Shown: positions 45,246-61,299 of the stretch, in pieces
How positions within the stretch are numbered: the first letter of the stretch is position 1
How the letters are laid out: every line of letters begins with the position of its first letter
Program-made: the position numbers and the translations under genes
The notes under the pieces: model-generated
What the model was told of the DNA's origin: nothing
The model's input: only the letters and a program-made list of their open reading frames with translations
Database searches by the model: none
DNA from: Camarhynchus parvulus
Lineage: Eukaryota; Chordata; Aves; Passeriformes; Thraupidae
Reading direction: 5' to 3'
Assembly (NCBI RefSeq): GCF_901933205.1
Contig: NC_044574.1
Span: 1,242,501 to 1,306,500 of the forward strand
Length of the DNA stretch: 64,000 nt

Positions 45246-46654
45246 TTTTGAAATTACATATGGGATGAGGTAAAAAAAAAAAAAAAAAAAGAGTAATGGA
45301 GTGAGACATGAAAATTGAAAATTCCACCTCTGCCTTCCAAGTTTTTCCCAGTTTGCCCTTTGGGAATGTTTTGCCTGGATGAGGAAAGGGGAAATTGGGG
45401 TGTGGGGCAAAAAAAAAAGGGAAGGGATGTGAGAAAGCCTCAGAGAAGGAGAAAAATAAATGATGATTTTAGAAGGGGTTTTGGAAAAGGAAAAAAATAA
45501 AAAAAGGAATTAAAAAGGAATGTTACCTGGAAGCGCCTCTGGAATTTTCTCAGGGAATCCAATCCGTCCGTGCGGCCGATGGGGGTGCAGCTGCCTGCGC
45601 CAGGGAGAGGAAAACAGGGAAGGGAAATTCCCAGCGGGAAGTTCTGTGCGCAGGGAGAGACCCCAGCACCTCCTTTGGGATGAGCTGGGGAGGGGCAGAG
45701 CTTCCCCAGGTTCCCTGGGAATGGGGAAATCCCGGGAATGCTGCTCGGGGTGCAACCTCCGGGACTCTCTGCTGCTCTCTCCAGCTGGAATTGAACAGCA
45801 CTGGGAATTTCAGGAGCTGCAGGGAGAGCATTGCCCATTCCTGGCACGGAAAAATCCCAGGAAATTTGGGGGGGGAAAAAGGGAATTTTGGTGCTTTATG
45901 GCTCAGGCAGAGGGAGAACCTGGAGGGAGCTTCTCCTACAGGAAGGTGGTTCCCTCCTGGAATTCCATGTTTTTCCCAAGGTAGGAACTCAGGGTCTTGT
46001 TTGTGTCATAAAATTGGACTCCGGGGTCCAACCCCGTGGGAAAAGCGGGATTGAACCCCGGGATTTGGGGGTGGTTCAGCCCCAAACCCATCCTGGGGGA
46101 GGAGATCCCGGGATTCCCATTCCTGATGGGAGATCCAGGGGTGCCATCTCCCCTCTCCCCTCTGGAATTGTCGCTCCCCCGGTGCTTTCTCCACCCCATT
46201 TGTGATTTCACGGCCCCTTGGCTTTGTTTGGGGAGCACAAAACTCCCCAGGCTCCAGGAAAATTTGGGAATGCTGTGGCTGCATCCCACGGACCCAGCTT
46301 GGGCTCCAGGTCCGACCTTGGAAAAGCCTGGATTTACCTCCAGAGGGTGGGAATCTGCTCCAACAGAAACCCTTTTAACCCCACAAACATTTTATTTTTA
46401 GGCTTTCCCACTTTCTCCTTGAATTTCCAGTAGCAGGAAAATAAATTTTAGACATTTCCATAAAATTCTTACGGAATTCTGTGCTGGTGGCTCATCCCCG
46501 CCCCTTTCCCTGCTCCTCAGAGGGGCTTTTCCACACACTTGGGAAGATTTTGGGACAGGAATTCTGCCGCTTTGGGGAGCAGGGATGGATTTTTCCATGG
46601 AAAAGAAAGGAGGAGGGAAGGCTGGGAATTCCAGGGGGTGTTCTCCACTGGGGT

Positions 46655-47480
46655 CACGGATCATTTTGGGAAGGAGTTTTGGGAAGGAGTTTTGGGAAGG
46701 TGTGAGGTGCTTGGAGCAGGATTTGGGGGAAGATGATTTGGGAAGGGGCTCCAGGAAGTGTTGGGAAGGTTTTTGGGGAAGGTTTTTGGGGAAGTTTTTG
46801 GGGAAGATATGAGGTGCCTGGAGCAGATGTTTTAGGAACATTCTTTGGGAAAAACTTTGGGGAAGATGCTTTGGGAACAGTTTCTGGGAAAAAGCTTTGG
46901 GATGGTGTTTTGGGAAGGTGCATTGGGAGAGTGTGAGGTGCTTTGGGAAAATCCTTTTGGGAGTCACTCTGGGCAAGAATTTGGGGAAGATATTTTGGGA
47001 AGGGGCTTCAGGAAGCTGCTTTGGGAAGGTTTTTTGGGGAATGTTTTTTGGGAAGGTGCTTTGAAATTGGGAGATTTGTGTGAGAGTTTCAGGAAGACGC
47101 TTTGGGAAGGTTTTTTGGAAATGATTTTAGGTAGGGGAAGGTTTTTTAGGGAACGTTTTTCAGGAAGGTGCTTTGGGATGGGGAAGTTTGTGTGAGAGAT
47201 TCAGGAAGACGCTTGGGGAAGGTTTTTTGGGAAGGTGTTTCGGGGAGATGCTTTGGAGAATCGATTGGGGCCGAGCCGAGGGACATCCGGCGGGGAGGAG
47301 GGGGCGCGACAGGGAGGGGACAGGGAGGTGTTCTGGGAATGTTTTTCGGGAAGGGGAAAGTTTTTGGGAATGTTTTTCGGGAAGGGGAAGGTTTTTTGGG
47401 ACTGTTTCTCGGGAAGATGCTTTGAAATTGTGAGATTTGTGTGAGAGATTGAGGAAGACGCTTTGGGAAGGTGTTTCGGG
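46655..47480. repeat. minisatellite (TTTGGGAAGGTGTTTTGGGA)
   Basis: Many short units of TTGGGAAGGTTTTTTGGG and GATGCTTTGGGAAG, with GTGTGAGAGATTCAGGAAGA recurring at about 47,073, 47,190 and 47,438. Confidence 0.9.
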
Positions 47481-47600
47481 AAGATGCTTTGGAGAAGCGA
47501 GTGGGGCCGAGCCCGGGGACACCCGGCGGGGAGGAGGGGGCGGGACAGGGGGGACAGGGAGGGACAGGAGGGACAGGGAGGGGACAGGGCCACCTCCACC
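47255..47600. repeat. duplicated CpG-rich module in the minisatellite
   Basis: GATGCTTTGGAGAA followed by GTGGGGCCGAGCC-type text, CATCCGGCGGGGAGGAGGGG and GACAGGGAGG occurs at about 47,250 and again at about 47,485, a period of about 235 bp. Confidence 0.85.
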
Positions 47601-48190
47601 TGCCGCCCCTGCAGTGCCCGCGGCCGCCACCGGGTGGGGCCGTCGGGCCGGGAGTGAGCGGCGGGCGCGGGGGGGGCGCGGGGCCCGCGGGGCTCGGGGG
47701 GCTCCGGGCCGGGATGCGCCGGCCCCGGGAGGGGATCCCCGCCCCACAGGGACCGATCCCACCCTGGGGGCACCCGCGGGGGGAGAGGAGGGGTCCCCGC
47801 GCCGGGATGGTGACGGGAATTCCCATGGGATGTGATTTTCGGGGGGAGGGTCTCCATCCCCCCATGGATGGGGAGGGGGGTGGAGGGGCTGGGGGTGCGA
47901 GCATGCGGGAATTGGGGTGATCTGGGGGGATCCCGTCCCTCGGGGGGGATGCGGGGGAGGGGGACCAGCCTGGATCCCCCCCGGGGTCACCCCAAAAATA
48001 AAAGGGGTGAGGGGACCCCCGCCCCCGTTCCCTGCGATCCCAGCGGGAACAGAGCGGAGCCAGGCGGGGAGGGGCGGGGAGGGGGCGCAGGGGAAGGGGG
48101 AACTCAAAGAACTTTTGTTTTTCCTGTAATCTGAAGCAAATGCGTGGCTGCGAGCGGGCGGCCCCGGTACCTGCTGCCATCCCGGGGTGA
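47600..48190. promoter_or_regulatory. CpG island upstream of CYP26B1
   Basis: CpG-dense sequence, e.g. CCCGCGGCCGCCACCGGG near 47,617, about 2.5 kb before the TATA box. No TATA box or exon recognised. It may be a distal promoter or polycomb-type island. Confidence 0.4.
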
Positions 48191-48429
48191 AGCGGGGGGG
48201 AATAAGGGAATTTTGGGGGGGTTGGAGCCTCCCGGACAATGGGGACACCCCTGGGAAAAGCGGCGTCACCCAGCCTGGCCTGGGAAGCAGCGGGGAGGGC
48301 GAGCAGGAAAATCCCCCCCCCCCTTCTAATAGAATAAAATAGAGCAAGACCCCAAAATGTGGTGGGGGCACTGAGGAAATCATTGCGAGGTTAATTATCA
48401 CCGGTAATTAGGGGAGGGTGTTTAGGATT

Positions 48430-49440
48430 AATGCAAGGGGGGGGGTGTGTAATTGCAAGGGGGCAATTCCGTAATGGGGGAAATCTGGGAAATAATGGGA
48501 GAAATGAGGGTGGGTCAGGATCGTCAGAGGGGGAGGGAAGTTATTGCCAGGAGGAAATGATGGAAGGGGAGCATCAGCAGACAGGGAGAAATTATTGGGG
48601 GGGAAAATCAGTGATTGGGGTGAATGAATGTCAGGTTTGGGGATAACTCTGTGCCTGGGTGGGGGCAGAGGGGGAAATCACGGACAGGGGAAAATAATTA
48701 GGGGATTAATTAGGGGGGAGGGTCATTGAAAAGGGGGGAACTGATTGGGGGAAGAGATTTTTGCCGGGGGCAGCGTTAAGGGTTAAATACTGGGGGAGGA
48801 AAGGGGGAATTGGGGCTTAAATGTGGGGGGGAGGGAAAGTCGTGAAGGGTTAAATATGGGGGAATTATCAGGGATTAAACATGGGGGGAAAATGATTGAG
48901 GGTTAAATTTGGGGGGATCATCACGAGGGGGAGTCGGGGTCAAATATCGGGGCGTTGTGGTGAGGGGGGAGCGATGAAGGGGTTAAATGGGGGGGGGGGG
49001 GGAATTTTTGCCAGGGCAAAATGATCGAGTGTTAAATATTGGGGGGGGCAATCAATGATTAAATATCGGGAGAAGCCTGTTATAGGGGAAACAACCGAGG
49101 ATTAAATCCTGGGGGGCGTTTGTGGGGGGGGATTTTTGCCAGGAGAAAATGATCGAGGGTTAAATATTGAAATATTGGGGGGGGGGGTAAAATCAAGGAT
49201 TAAATATTGGGGGGAGGGTAAAATCAAGGATTAAATATTGGGGGGAGGGTAAAATCAAGGATTAAATATTGGGGGAGGGTAAAATCAAGGATTAAATATT
49301 GGGGGGGTAAAATCAAGGATTAAATATTGAGGGGGTAAAATCAAGGATTAAATATTGAGGGGGATTAAATATTGAGGGGGCAAATTAAGGGGGGGTGTGG
49401 TAAGGGGGGAGTGATCAAGGATTGAATATTGGGGGGACAA
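48430..49440. repeat. G-rich degenerate minisatellite (GGATTAAATATTGGGGGG)
   Basis: Repeated GGGTTAAATATGGGGG and, at 49.18-49.38 kb, about seven ~31-bp units of GGATTAAATATTGGGGGG with AGGGTAAAATCAA. Runs of 6-12 G are common on the + strand. Confidence 0.88.
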
Positions 49441-49790
49441 TCCCAAATGGATCAAATCCAGGAGGGGGCTGTGGCAAGAGGAGGATCATGGATTAAATAT
49501 TGGGGGGGGGGGGCAAATTAAGGATTAAATAAGGGGGGGTATGGCAAGGGGAGAGTGATGAAGGATTAAATATTGGGGGGACAATCCCGGGGCGGGGGGG
49601 CAAAGGGAAAAGGACCAAGGATTTATTGAAGATCGGGGGGGCCGATCCCGAGTGGATCAAATCCTGCAGGGGGCTGTGGCAAGGGGGAAAGGACCAAGGA
49701 TTTATTGAATATCGGGGGGCCGATCCCGAGCGGATCAAATCCTGCAGGGGGCTGTGGCAAGGGGAGCACGATCTCGGGCTGAACACCGAC
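49440..49790. repeat. ~86-bp tandem repeat just upstream of the CYP26B1 promoter
   Basis: Copies carry GGCCGATCCCGAGTGGATCA, AATCCTGCAGGGGGCTGTGG and AAAGGACCAAGGATTTATTG. At least two good copies (49.62-49.76 kb) and earlier degenerate ones. Confidence 0.85.
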
Positions 49791-49859
49791 GAGACAATCC
49801 CGCATTAAATCTCGGGGGGACCCTCGCCTGGGGAGGGGGGTGCCGAGGGTGTCGGGGGA

Positions 49860-50240
49860 AGGCTCCCGGTGCCCCCCGCTCCTCTGCAAGGGTTAACGCG
49901 GACGGGCGGGGGTCGCTCCGGCGGGGCTGAGCCGCGCTCGTCTCTCCTCAGGCCGGCGGCGGCGGCGAAGGAGCAGCAGCGGCAGGAGGAGGAGGAGAAG
50001 AGGAGGAGAAAGAGCGGAGGGAGGAGGAGGAGGAGGAGGAGGATGAGGCCGAGCGGAGCGGCGTGACCGAGCCGCGGGCTCCGCGCCAGGGCTCGCACGC
50101 TCCAGCGCCGCGTCCCCCGGGCCGGCCCGGCCCCCCCGAGCCTCTGAAGTGCGGGTGGGGGCGCGGGGGGAGCAGCGGCGCTGGCGGCCGGCCCAGCCCC
50201 GGCTTCCCCGCCTCTATATAAACACACATTTGACTTTCTT
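49860..50240 (+). promoter_or_regulatory. CYP26B1: CpG-rich core promoter region of CYP26B1
   Basis: Dense in CpG, with a GGCGGCGGCGG run, an AGGAGGAGG purine run at about 49,985-50,045 and the TATA box at its end. The G-rich minisatellites upstream stop where this region begins. Confidence 0.6.
50215..50222 (+). promoter_or_regulatory. CYP26B1: CYP26B1 TATA box
   Basis: TATATAAA sits at the downstream edge of a CpG-rich segment (49.86-50.21 kb). The expected start site is near 50,245, about 1,020 nt before the CYP26B1 start codon. No gene lies between. A start site closer to the ATG is possible; I saw no second strong TATA box near the CDS. Confidence 0.6.
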
Positions 50241-50244
50241 TTGC

Positions 50245-55151
<4,907 letters not shown>

Positions 55152-55339
55152 TGACAGGGCTCCTAAAAGGGCCATGGGGCACAAGGGGGGGACCCCACGG
55201 ATTGTGACCCCCCCACCCGGACTGCAGGGACACCCCAAAGGGGCTTTGGGTGGAGGGGGGTGGTGCTGAGAGCTTCCTGGGATTTCAGGGAATTCGGGAT
55301 GAGGGTGGGGGGTTCTGGGGTGAAGCGGTGGTTTGGGGG

Positions 55340-56050
55340 GTGCTGAGGCCTTTTTGTGTCACCCTAAGGTGACACCAACCTTAGAGTCCCCGATCTGGCG
55401 GTGCTGGGACCCCTTTTGTGTCACCTTAGAACCCCCAGATCAGCCTGGTTTGGGGGTGCTGGGACTCATTTGTGTTACCTTGAGGCAACATCCCCAGATC
55501 TACCTGATTTGGGGGTGCTGAGCCCCTTTTGTGTCCCCCTGAGATGACACCCCCAGATCAGCCTGGTTTGGGGTGCTGGGACCTGTTTGTGTCACCTTAG
55601 AATCCCCAGGGCAGCCGGTTTGGGGTGCTGAGCCCCTTTTGCGTCCCTCAGAGGTGTCAACTCCACCTTAGAAACCCCAGGGCAGTGGGTTTGGGGTGCT
55701 GGGACCCTTTTGTGTCGTCCCCCCCTCAGACCACCAGCCTGGTTTGGGGGTACTGAGCCCCTTTTGTGTCCCCTTGAGGTGACATCCCCAGATCAGCCTG
55801 GTTTGGGGGTGCTGGGACCCATTTGTGTCACTTTAGAGCCCCCAGGGCAGCTCGTTTGGGGGTCCTGGGACCCTTTTGTGTCCCCCTGAGATGACACCCC
55901 CAGGGCAGCCAGTTTGGGGATGCAGGGACCCATTTGTGTCACCTTAGAGTCCCCAGGGCAGCCGGTTTGGGGGTGCTAAGCCACTTTTGTGTCCCTCTGA
56001 AGTGACGTCTCCCCTTCTCAGAGCCCCAGCTCGGTTTGGGGGTGCTGAAC
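55340..56050. repeat. ~55-60-bp minisatellite in CYP26B1 intron 2
   Basis: About 12 units of GGTTTGGGGGTGCTGGGACC and CTTTTGTGTCACCTTAGA with CCCCAGATCAGCC. Confidence 0.92.
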
Positions 56051-56534
56051 CCCATCAGAGGAGGGGACAGGACAGTCCCCATGTCCCCGCTGCTGCAGGG
56101 CTGGTGGCAGTGCTGGCGTGGCTGTCACACCCCATGGGCTCTTTCCCAGCAGGATCTGGGCTGGGAATAATTTGGGATGAAGTGGGGGTGTGACACTGTT
56201 GGGGACACAAGGCCGTCCCCATCCCTGCCCCAGGGCCGTGTCCCTGCTCCAGCAGCGTTTCCTATTTTGGAGGATTTTTGCAAAATCCTTTCCAAACCTC
56301 CGAAAATTCCTTCCCTCCTTTCTCCTGGGGGAGATGTCGGGAAACCAAGCAGCACATGACACCCTTTAGTCACAACGCCGAGGAGTGACACCACGGGAAA
56401 AGCTGAGCCTGTCCCTGCCCCAGACCAGGAGCAGCTCAGCCCCTCCACTTCTGGGGTTTTCTCTTAAAAATGGAGATGGTTTTCCTGCCAAGGGGGTGGT
56501 GATGGGGCTGCCGACATCCAGGAGGAAAATTGGT

Positions 56535-56955
56535 TCATTCCCTACCCAAGGAGGGTTCATTCCCTATCCAGGGCAGGTTTATTCCATGTTCAAGGAGGGT
56601 TCATTCCCTATCCAGGGCAGATTCATTCCCTATCCAGGGCAGATTTATTCCCTGTCCAAGGAGGATTTATTCTCTATGCAAGGAGGGTTTATTCCTTATC
56701 CAAGGAGGGTTCATTCCCTGTCCAGGGCTGGTTCATTCCCTATCCAAGGAGGTTTTATTCCCTATCCAGGGCTGGTTCATTCCCTGTCCAGGGCAGGTTC
56801 ATTCCCTACCCAAGGAGGGTTCATTCCCTACCCAAGGAAGGTTCATTCCCTATCCAGGGCTGGTTCATTCCCTATCCAGGGCAGGTTTTATTGCCTATCT
56901 AGGACAGGTTTATTCCCTATCCAGGGCAGGTTTATTCCTTATCCAAGGAGAGTTA
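56535..56955. repeat. ~21-bp minisatellite (GGTTCATTCCCTATCCA)
   Basis: About 20 units of AAGGAGGGTTCATTCCCTAT and AGGGCAGGTTTATTCCCTAT type, with two alternating spacers. Confidence 0.93.
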
Positions 56956-57369
56956 AGCAGGATCAGGCAGAGATCTGCAGGTGCCCATTCCCGGCTCCTT
57001 TCACCCTCCTGCACCTCTGGATTATGTTTTTGTTCATCCAAAGTGGCCTTTGCTGGCCTGGATAAAACCACGGAATTCCGGCCTCGGGAGCGGGCCCAGG
57101 GGACTGTGGGTTATGGGGTCATGGAAAAGGGAGGCCTGACCCCTGTGGGATCCTGGTGGCTTTGGGACTGGCACCAGGGCTGGGCTGGGCACAAACCCGG
57201 CAGAGGTTTCCTCTCTCCTCCGCAGTTCTTCCTGCTGCTCTCACTCCCGGGTTTTTCCTACTGGGAAAAACCACGAGGCCAACCCTAAACTCTGAAACCC
57301 AAAGCTTTCGGAATGTTCTCGGTCCCAAAGATCTCCTCAAAGCCCTTTCTGCATCCTGAGTGGATGTTG

Positions 57370-57585
57370 GATGTTAGGAAGGAATTGTGAGGGTGGGCAG
57401 GGGCTGGGCTGGAATTCCCAGATTTGCTGTGGCTGCCCCTGGATCCCTGGCAGTGCCCAAGGCCAGGCTGGGATGGGATTTGGAGCACCCTGGGACAGTG
57501 GGAGCTGTCCCTGGCCGTGACAGGGAGTGGAACTGATGATCTTTCATGCCCCTTCCAACTCAAGCCATTCCACAATTCCATGACT
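57370..57585 (+). mobile_element. CR1 LINE 3' end in CYP26B1 intron 2
   Basis: GGAATTCCCAGATTTGCTGT, CAAGGCCAGGCTGGGATGGG, CCCCTTCCAACTCAAGCC and ATTCCACAATTCCATGA. Confidence 0.85.
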
Positions 57586-58019
57586 TTTGGCATCACTTTT
57601 CATTCCAAGCCCGCAAGGCACCTAATTCCTAATTCATTCCTAAATCCCAATTAACTCCTAAATCCTAATTCCTGCACCAGGGGTGGCCAAAAGCCTCCCG
57701 AGCTCAGGAATTCCAGCAAAACCCTGTCCCAGGATAACCCCGGCTCCTTCTCCCGCTCCTTGGTGCTCCTTGAGCTCCCACAAACTCTTTTCCCAGGATT
57801 TGGGACACTCTGGGAGTTAATTCTTTTTTAAGTTTTCCCTTTCGTCAGCTGGAGATTGAGTCCAGCGTGCCCAGCTCTGGAATTCGGGAGTTTCAGCCTC
57901 ATTTCTTCCCTCCATCTCCTGCTGATCGCTGCTCTTGGGAGCCGAGCGCCTCCCACCCCACCCAGCCTGGGCTGATCCCGATTTAGGGAATCCTCCTCTC
58001 CCTAAAAACCCATCCCCGA

Positions 58020-58260
58020 GCTGCACTCGGAGATAGGCTGAGCCTGCCTCTAACGAGGTGAAAATCGATTATTTTGTTCTTATAAACATTCCAAGGCGCT
58101 GATTAAGGCTGTTCCTTCAGGTGTGGCCTCTTCGGATCTCGTTAATCCCGAGTTTTTGTTGCTCCGCGGCTCCGACTTCCAGCTCCCCCCACCCTGAAAC
58201 TCACAGAGCTCTCAAGAGAAAGGATTTGGACCTAGGGCGAGCTTAAATCTTAAACCGAGC
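58020..58260. promoter_or_regulatory. candidate element in CYP26B1 intron 2
   Basis: A unique segment with AAAATCGATTATTTTG near 58,062, CTTATAAACATTCC and GCGCTGATTAAGGC. The ATCGATTA core resembles a HOX/PBX or CUT-type site. Confidence 0.35.
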
Positions 58261-59182
58261 CTGAGTTCTCCTCTTGGCCCGCCAGGGAAGTGAGGGAAGG
58301 GCTTGGAAAGGCAGAAATTTCCACGGGATTCCCCAGTTTCCACGCAGTGAGGGCGCTGCCCTTGAGAGGTTCATGGAAAGATTTGGAGCAGTTGGAGGCT
58401 CCATGGAGAGAGGATTTCCTGGGAAATCTCTGTGGTGGGTGATGATCCAGGTTAAACCACAGTGGGGTTTCCTGGTGTTCCGTGACCTCTCAGATTCTGG
58501 GATTTGCTTCATCTCCGAGCTCGAACTTGTTCCTTCCCAATTCCCCGATCCTGCCAAAAAATTGATGCGGAATTCCTCACCTGGCGCAGGATTTTGGCCA
58601 AAATGAGGAAAAGCAGAGCGTGGAACCCACCTCTGCGGCCCTTCCAACCATTTGGGATCATCTCCAGCTCTTGTCCACGGCCATAAATCCCCCTCATCTT
58701 CCCCAAACCCCCGAAAACGGAGCAGCGTTTATTTCCAGCAGCGTTCCCTGGCAGCCGCTCCGTGGTCTCCAGATTGTCTCTGGGATGTGGAGATGAGCTC
58801 CAAACCCAACATGTTCCTGCAGGAGGGTTCTGGGATCCTGCCAGGGATCAGCTGCTCGCTGCAGCTTTCCAAGGAATTTCAGCTCCTCCGCGGAATTCCG
58901 GGATCAGTGAATTCCCGCTGGATGGCACTTGGGTGGGATCAGAGATAGGGTGGGACGATCCAGGTGTTGGAGCTCTTCTCTCTTTCCTGTTTCCATGTCC
59001 CAGCTGTTTTTTGGGATCTTTATGGGTTCGTTATCCCATTCCATGTGGAATATCCAGAAGTATTGATCCCGTAGGTGAGGGATTCTGAGATGCAGGAGGT
59101 GCTCAGGAGGACCCCAATCCTCACCCTATGGAAGCTTTTTCCCATCCCAAATTTATCAATTTTCCCCTCCAGGTGGCTGTCA

Positions 59183-59480
59183 AAATTCCTATAAATTGGA
59201 GGAAACCTCCGTGTTTTGGGGAATGAAGTTACAGAGAGGGAATGGCAGGATATGGAAGCAGCTTGGGGCAGGGATGGAAGGCTGGGAACAGGGAATTCCT
59301 GGGGCAGGGAATGCCTTCACTGCAGGCACTGAAAATTCCTATAAATTGAGGGAAACCCCCCTGTTTTGGGAAATGAATTCTCTGGGTTTGGGGTCAGCCC
59401 GGTGCAGGGATGTGGGGCAGGATGGAGGGCTGGGAATGGGGAAAATTCCTGCCCTATGGAATGGCTTCATTGCAGATGTC
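59183..59480. repeat. two-copy ~150-bp degenerate duplication
   Basis: AATTCCTATAAATTG recurs at about 59,183 and 59,333, followed in each by GGAAACC, CTGTTTTGGG and, later, a GCAGGGATG block. Confidence 0.75.
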
Positions 59481-60479
59481 CCCAGCGCTGGCTCCAGCCT
59501 TGGCCAGGGACAGGGCTGGGTGACCAGAGCAGTCTACAAGGAATAAACAACAGCAAATCCAAACTCCTCTCCCACTTTTCTGGGATATTTATCCCGGCAG
59601 GGCCGCTCCTGCTGCTGGATCACGGAGTTTGTGTTGATGTTGGAGAAGGATCTGGGCCACCCCTGCTGGAGCCGGAGCTCCACAGTGGAATTTTTGTCTG
59701 GAATCTCCTCCAGGATCCTCAGAGGAGTGACCCTGGTGGCTGAGCAGGGTCTTTGCTCCGGGTTTTTGGCGGCAGATCCCTGTCCCTGCCTGCCCTGCGA
59801 TGGATCAATGTCATCCCATGGGACTGGAGCTCCTGCTCTCCTGCTGGATCTCCCTGGGAAGGGTTGGTGGGACCATTTCAGCTCCTGCTCCATGCTCCGG
59901 GGGTCTCCCCATCCCACTCTTGTCCCACCCTGGCTCTTCCCTCCATCCTTGTCCCATCCAATCCCATCTTGACCTCTTCAATTCCCATTTCCACCCAGAA
60001 AACCCCAGATTTTGGGAGTGTCCATTCTGGGGCGAAAGGAGCCGTAATGAGGGCAAAACAAACCCGATCTTTGGGATCCTGCAGCCTCTGCTTTTATGGG
60101 ATCTAATTCCAGCAGGAAGTTGGAATTCAGTGCTCCTGTGCCTGCAAGGCATCCTGGGGGAGAAGGAAATGGGGATTGGGAATGACCAGGACGTGGCATT
60201 TAGGGTTTAGGGCAAGTCTGAGCAGCGCCGAGGGCCAGGAAGGAGATTCCCAGGATGTGCAGGGAAAGTGGGATCAGGCTTTCCTCGGGATCACCCAGCT
60301 TGGCAGGAGAGCGCCGGGCTCGTGCTCCAGCAGAGCCGTCCCAAAATAGGCACAGCCGGCTCAGGAAAAAAAAGAAAAATTAAATTTAAAAAGGCAAAGA
60401 TGGAATAAAATAAAAGCAATCCTTGGGATTGCTGGGGACACATCCAGGGATTCCAGGAGGGAGCAGCAGGGGCGGCCCT

Positions 60480-60680
60480 GGTTTGTCTCAGTGTCCAAAG
60501 CTCCATCGCTCATTAACACACCGCAATTAATGCTCTGCCTCCGAGGCACGCAAGTGTTGAGCTCATTAGCACCGAGTGGAAAGGTCCGAGGCTTTCATAT
60601 CGTTTGCGAGGGGATTAAGAGCACAAAAGGGGCCATAAATTTACGGGCAAATATAAACCAGCTGCTGGGGGGGAGGGAAG
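60480..60680. promoter_or_regulatory. candidate element in CYP26B1 intron 2
   Basis: Unique sequence with CATTAACACACCGCAATTAA near 60,511, GAGCTCATTAGCACCG near 60,560, TTTCATATCGTTTGCG and GCCATAAATTTACGGG. The style is that of a developmental enhancer, with TAAT cores and isolated CpGs. Conservation untested. Confidence 0.4.
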
Positions 60681-60761
60681 GATCGGGATGGGGGAGAGGG
60701 CTGCGGGAGGAAGGAGCAATGGGAGGTGGAGGAATGGATCTTTTCCTACAAAAAACCCTGG

Positions 60762-60870
60762 ACTGAGGTTGTTAGCAGGGTGTTTTTTTAGGGTTTTTAG
60801 GATTTTTTTTCCAACCTGGACTGAGGTTCGTAGCAGGGCTTTTTTAAGGGTTTTTAGAGTTTTTTTTCCA
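60762..60870. repeat. 57-bp tandem dimer
   Basis: GGACTGAGGTTGTTAGCAGG and GGACTGAGGTTCGTAGCAGG each lead into TTTTTAGGGTTTTTAGG type sequence. Confidence 0.85.
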
Positions 60871-61034
60871 TGTCTATCCAACTCTCCCAGCCTATTCGTG
60901 TTGGAATAGAAACCATCCCAATCCGTCAGAGCCAGCTCTCAAAATTATACCAAACAGGCAGAATTCCAGCTGCCATCAGCTCCAGCACCTTCTCCATGCC
61001 CCGGGAGCCTCAATCCATGGGCAAAAGCCTCTGG

Positions 61035-61115
61035 AGCAGGGAAAACCTCCCATGGATGGAGCAGGGAAAACCTCCCATGGACGGAGGATGGCAAACCTCC
61101 CATGGATGGAGGATG
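61035..61115. repeat. ~25-bp minisatellite (AACCTCCCATGGATGGA)
   Basis: Three to four units of GGGAAAACCTCCCATGGATG. Confidence 0.85.
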
Positions 61116-61299
61116 GCTCCTGCTCCCGTTCCAGGAGAAGAATTCCTGGGTTGGGTTGGCTCCTTGACTTTAGACCAGGCAGTGCTGTCATCTCCAGGGG
61201 TGTAAATCCAGAGTAATTTTAATTACTTTAATCAGTTTTAATCCAAGGGATTAAAAAAAATTTACCGGTTTTAATCTAAAGGATTAAAAAAAAAAAAGG

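Noticed and set aside
47146..48401. 344- and 413-residue Pro/Arg-rich open frames on the - strand
   Set aside because: GC-rich CpG island and G-rich repeat read antisense; stop codons are rare by composition.
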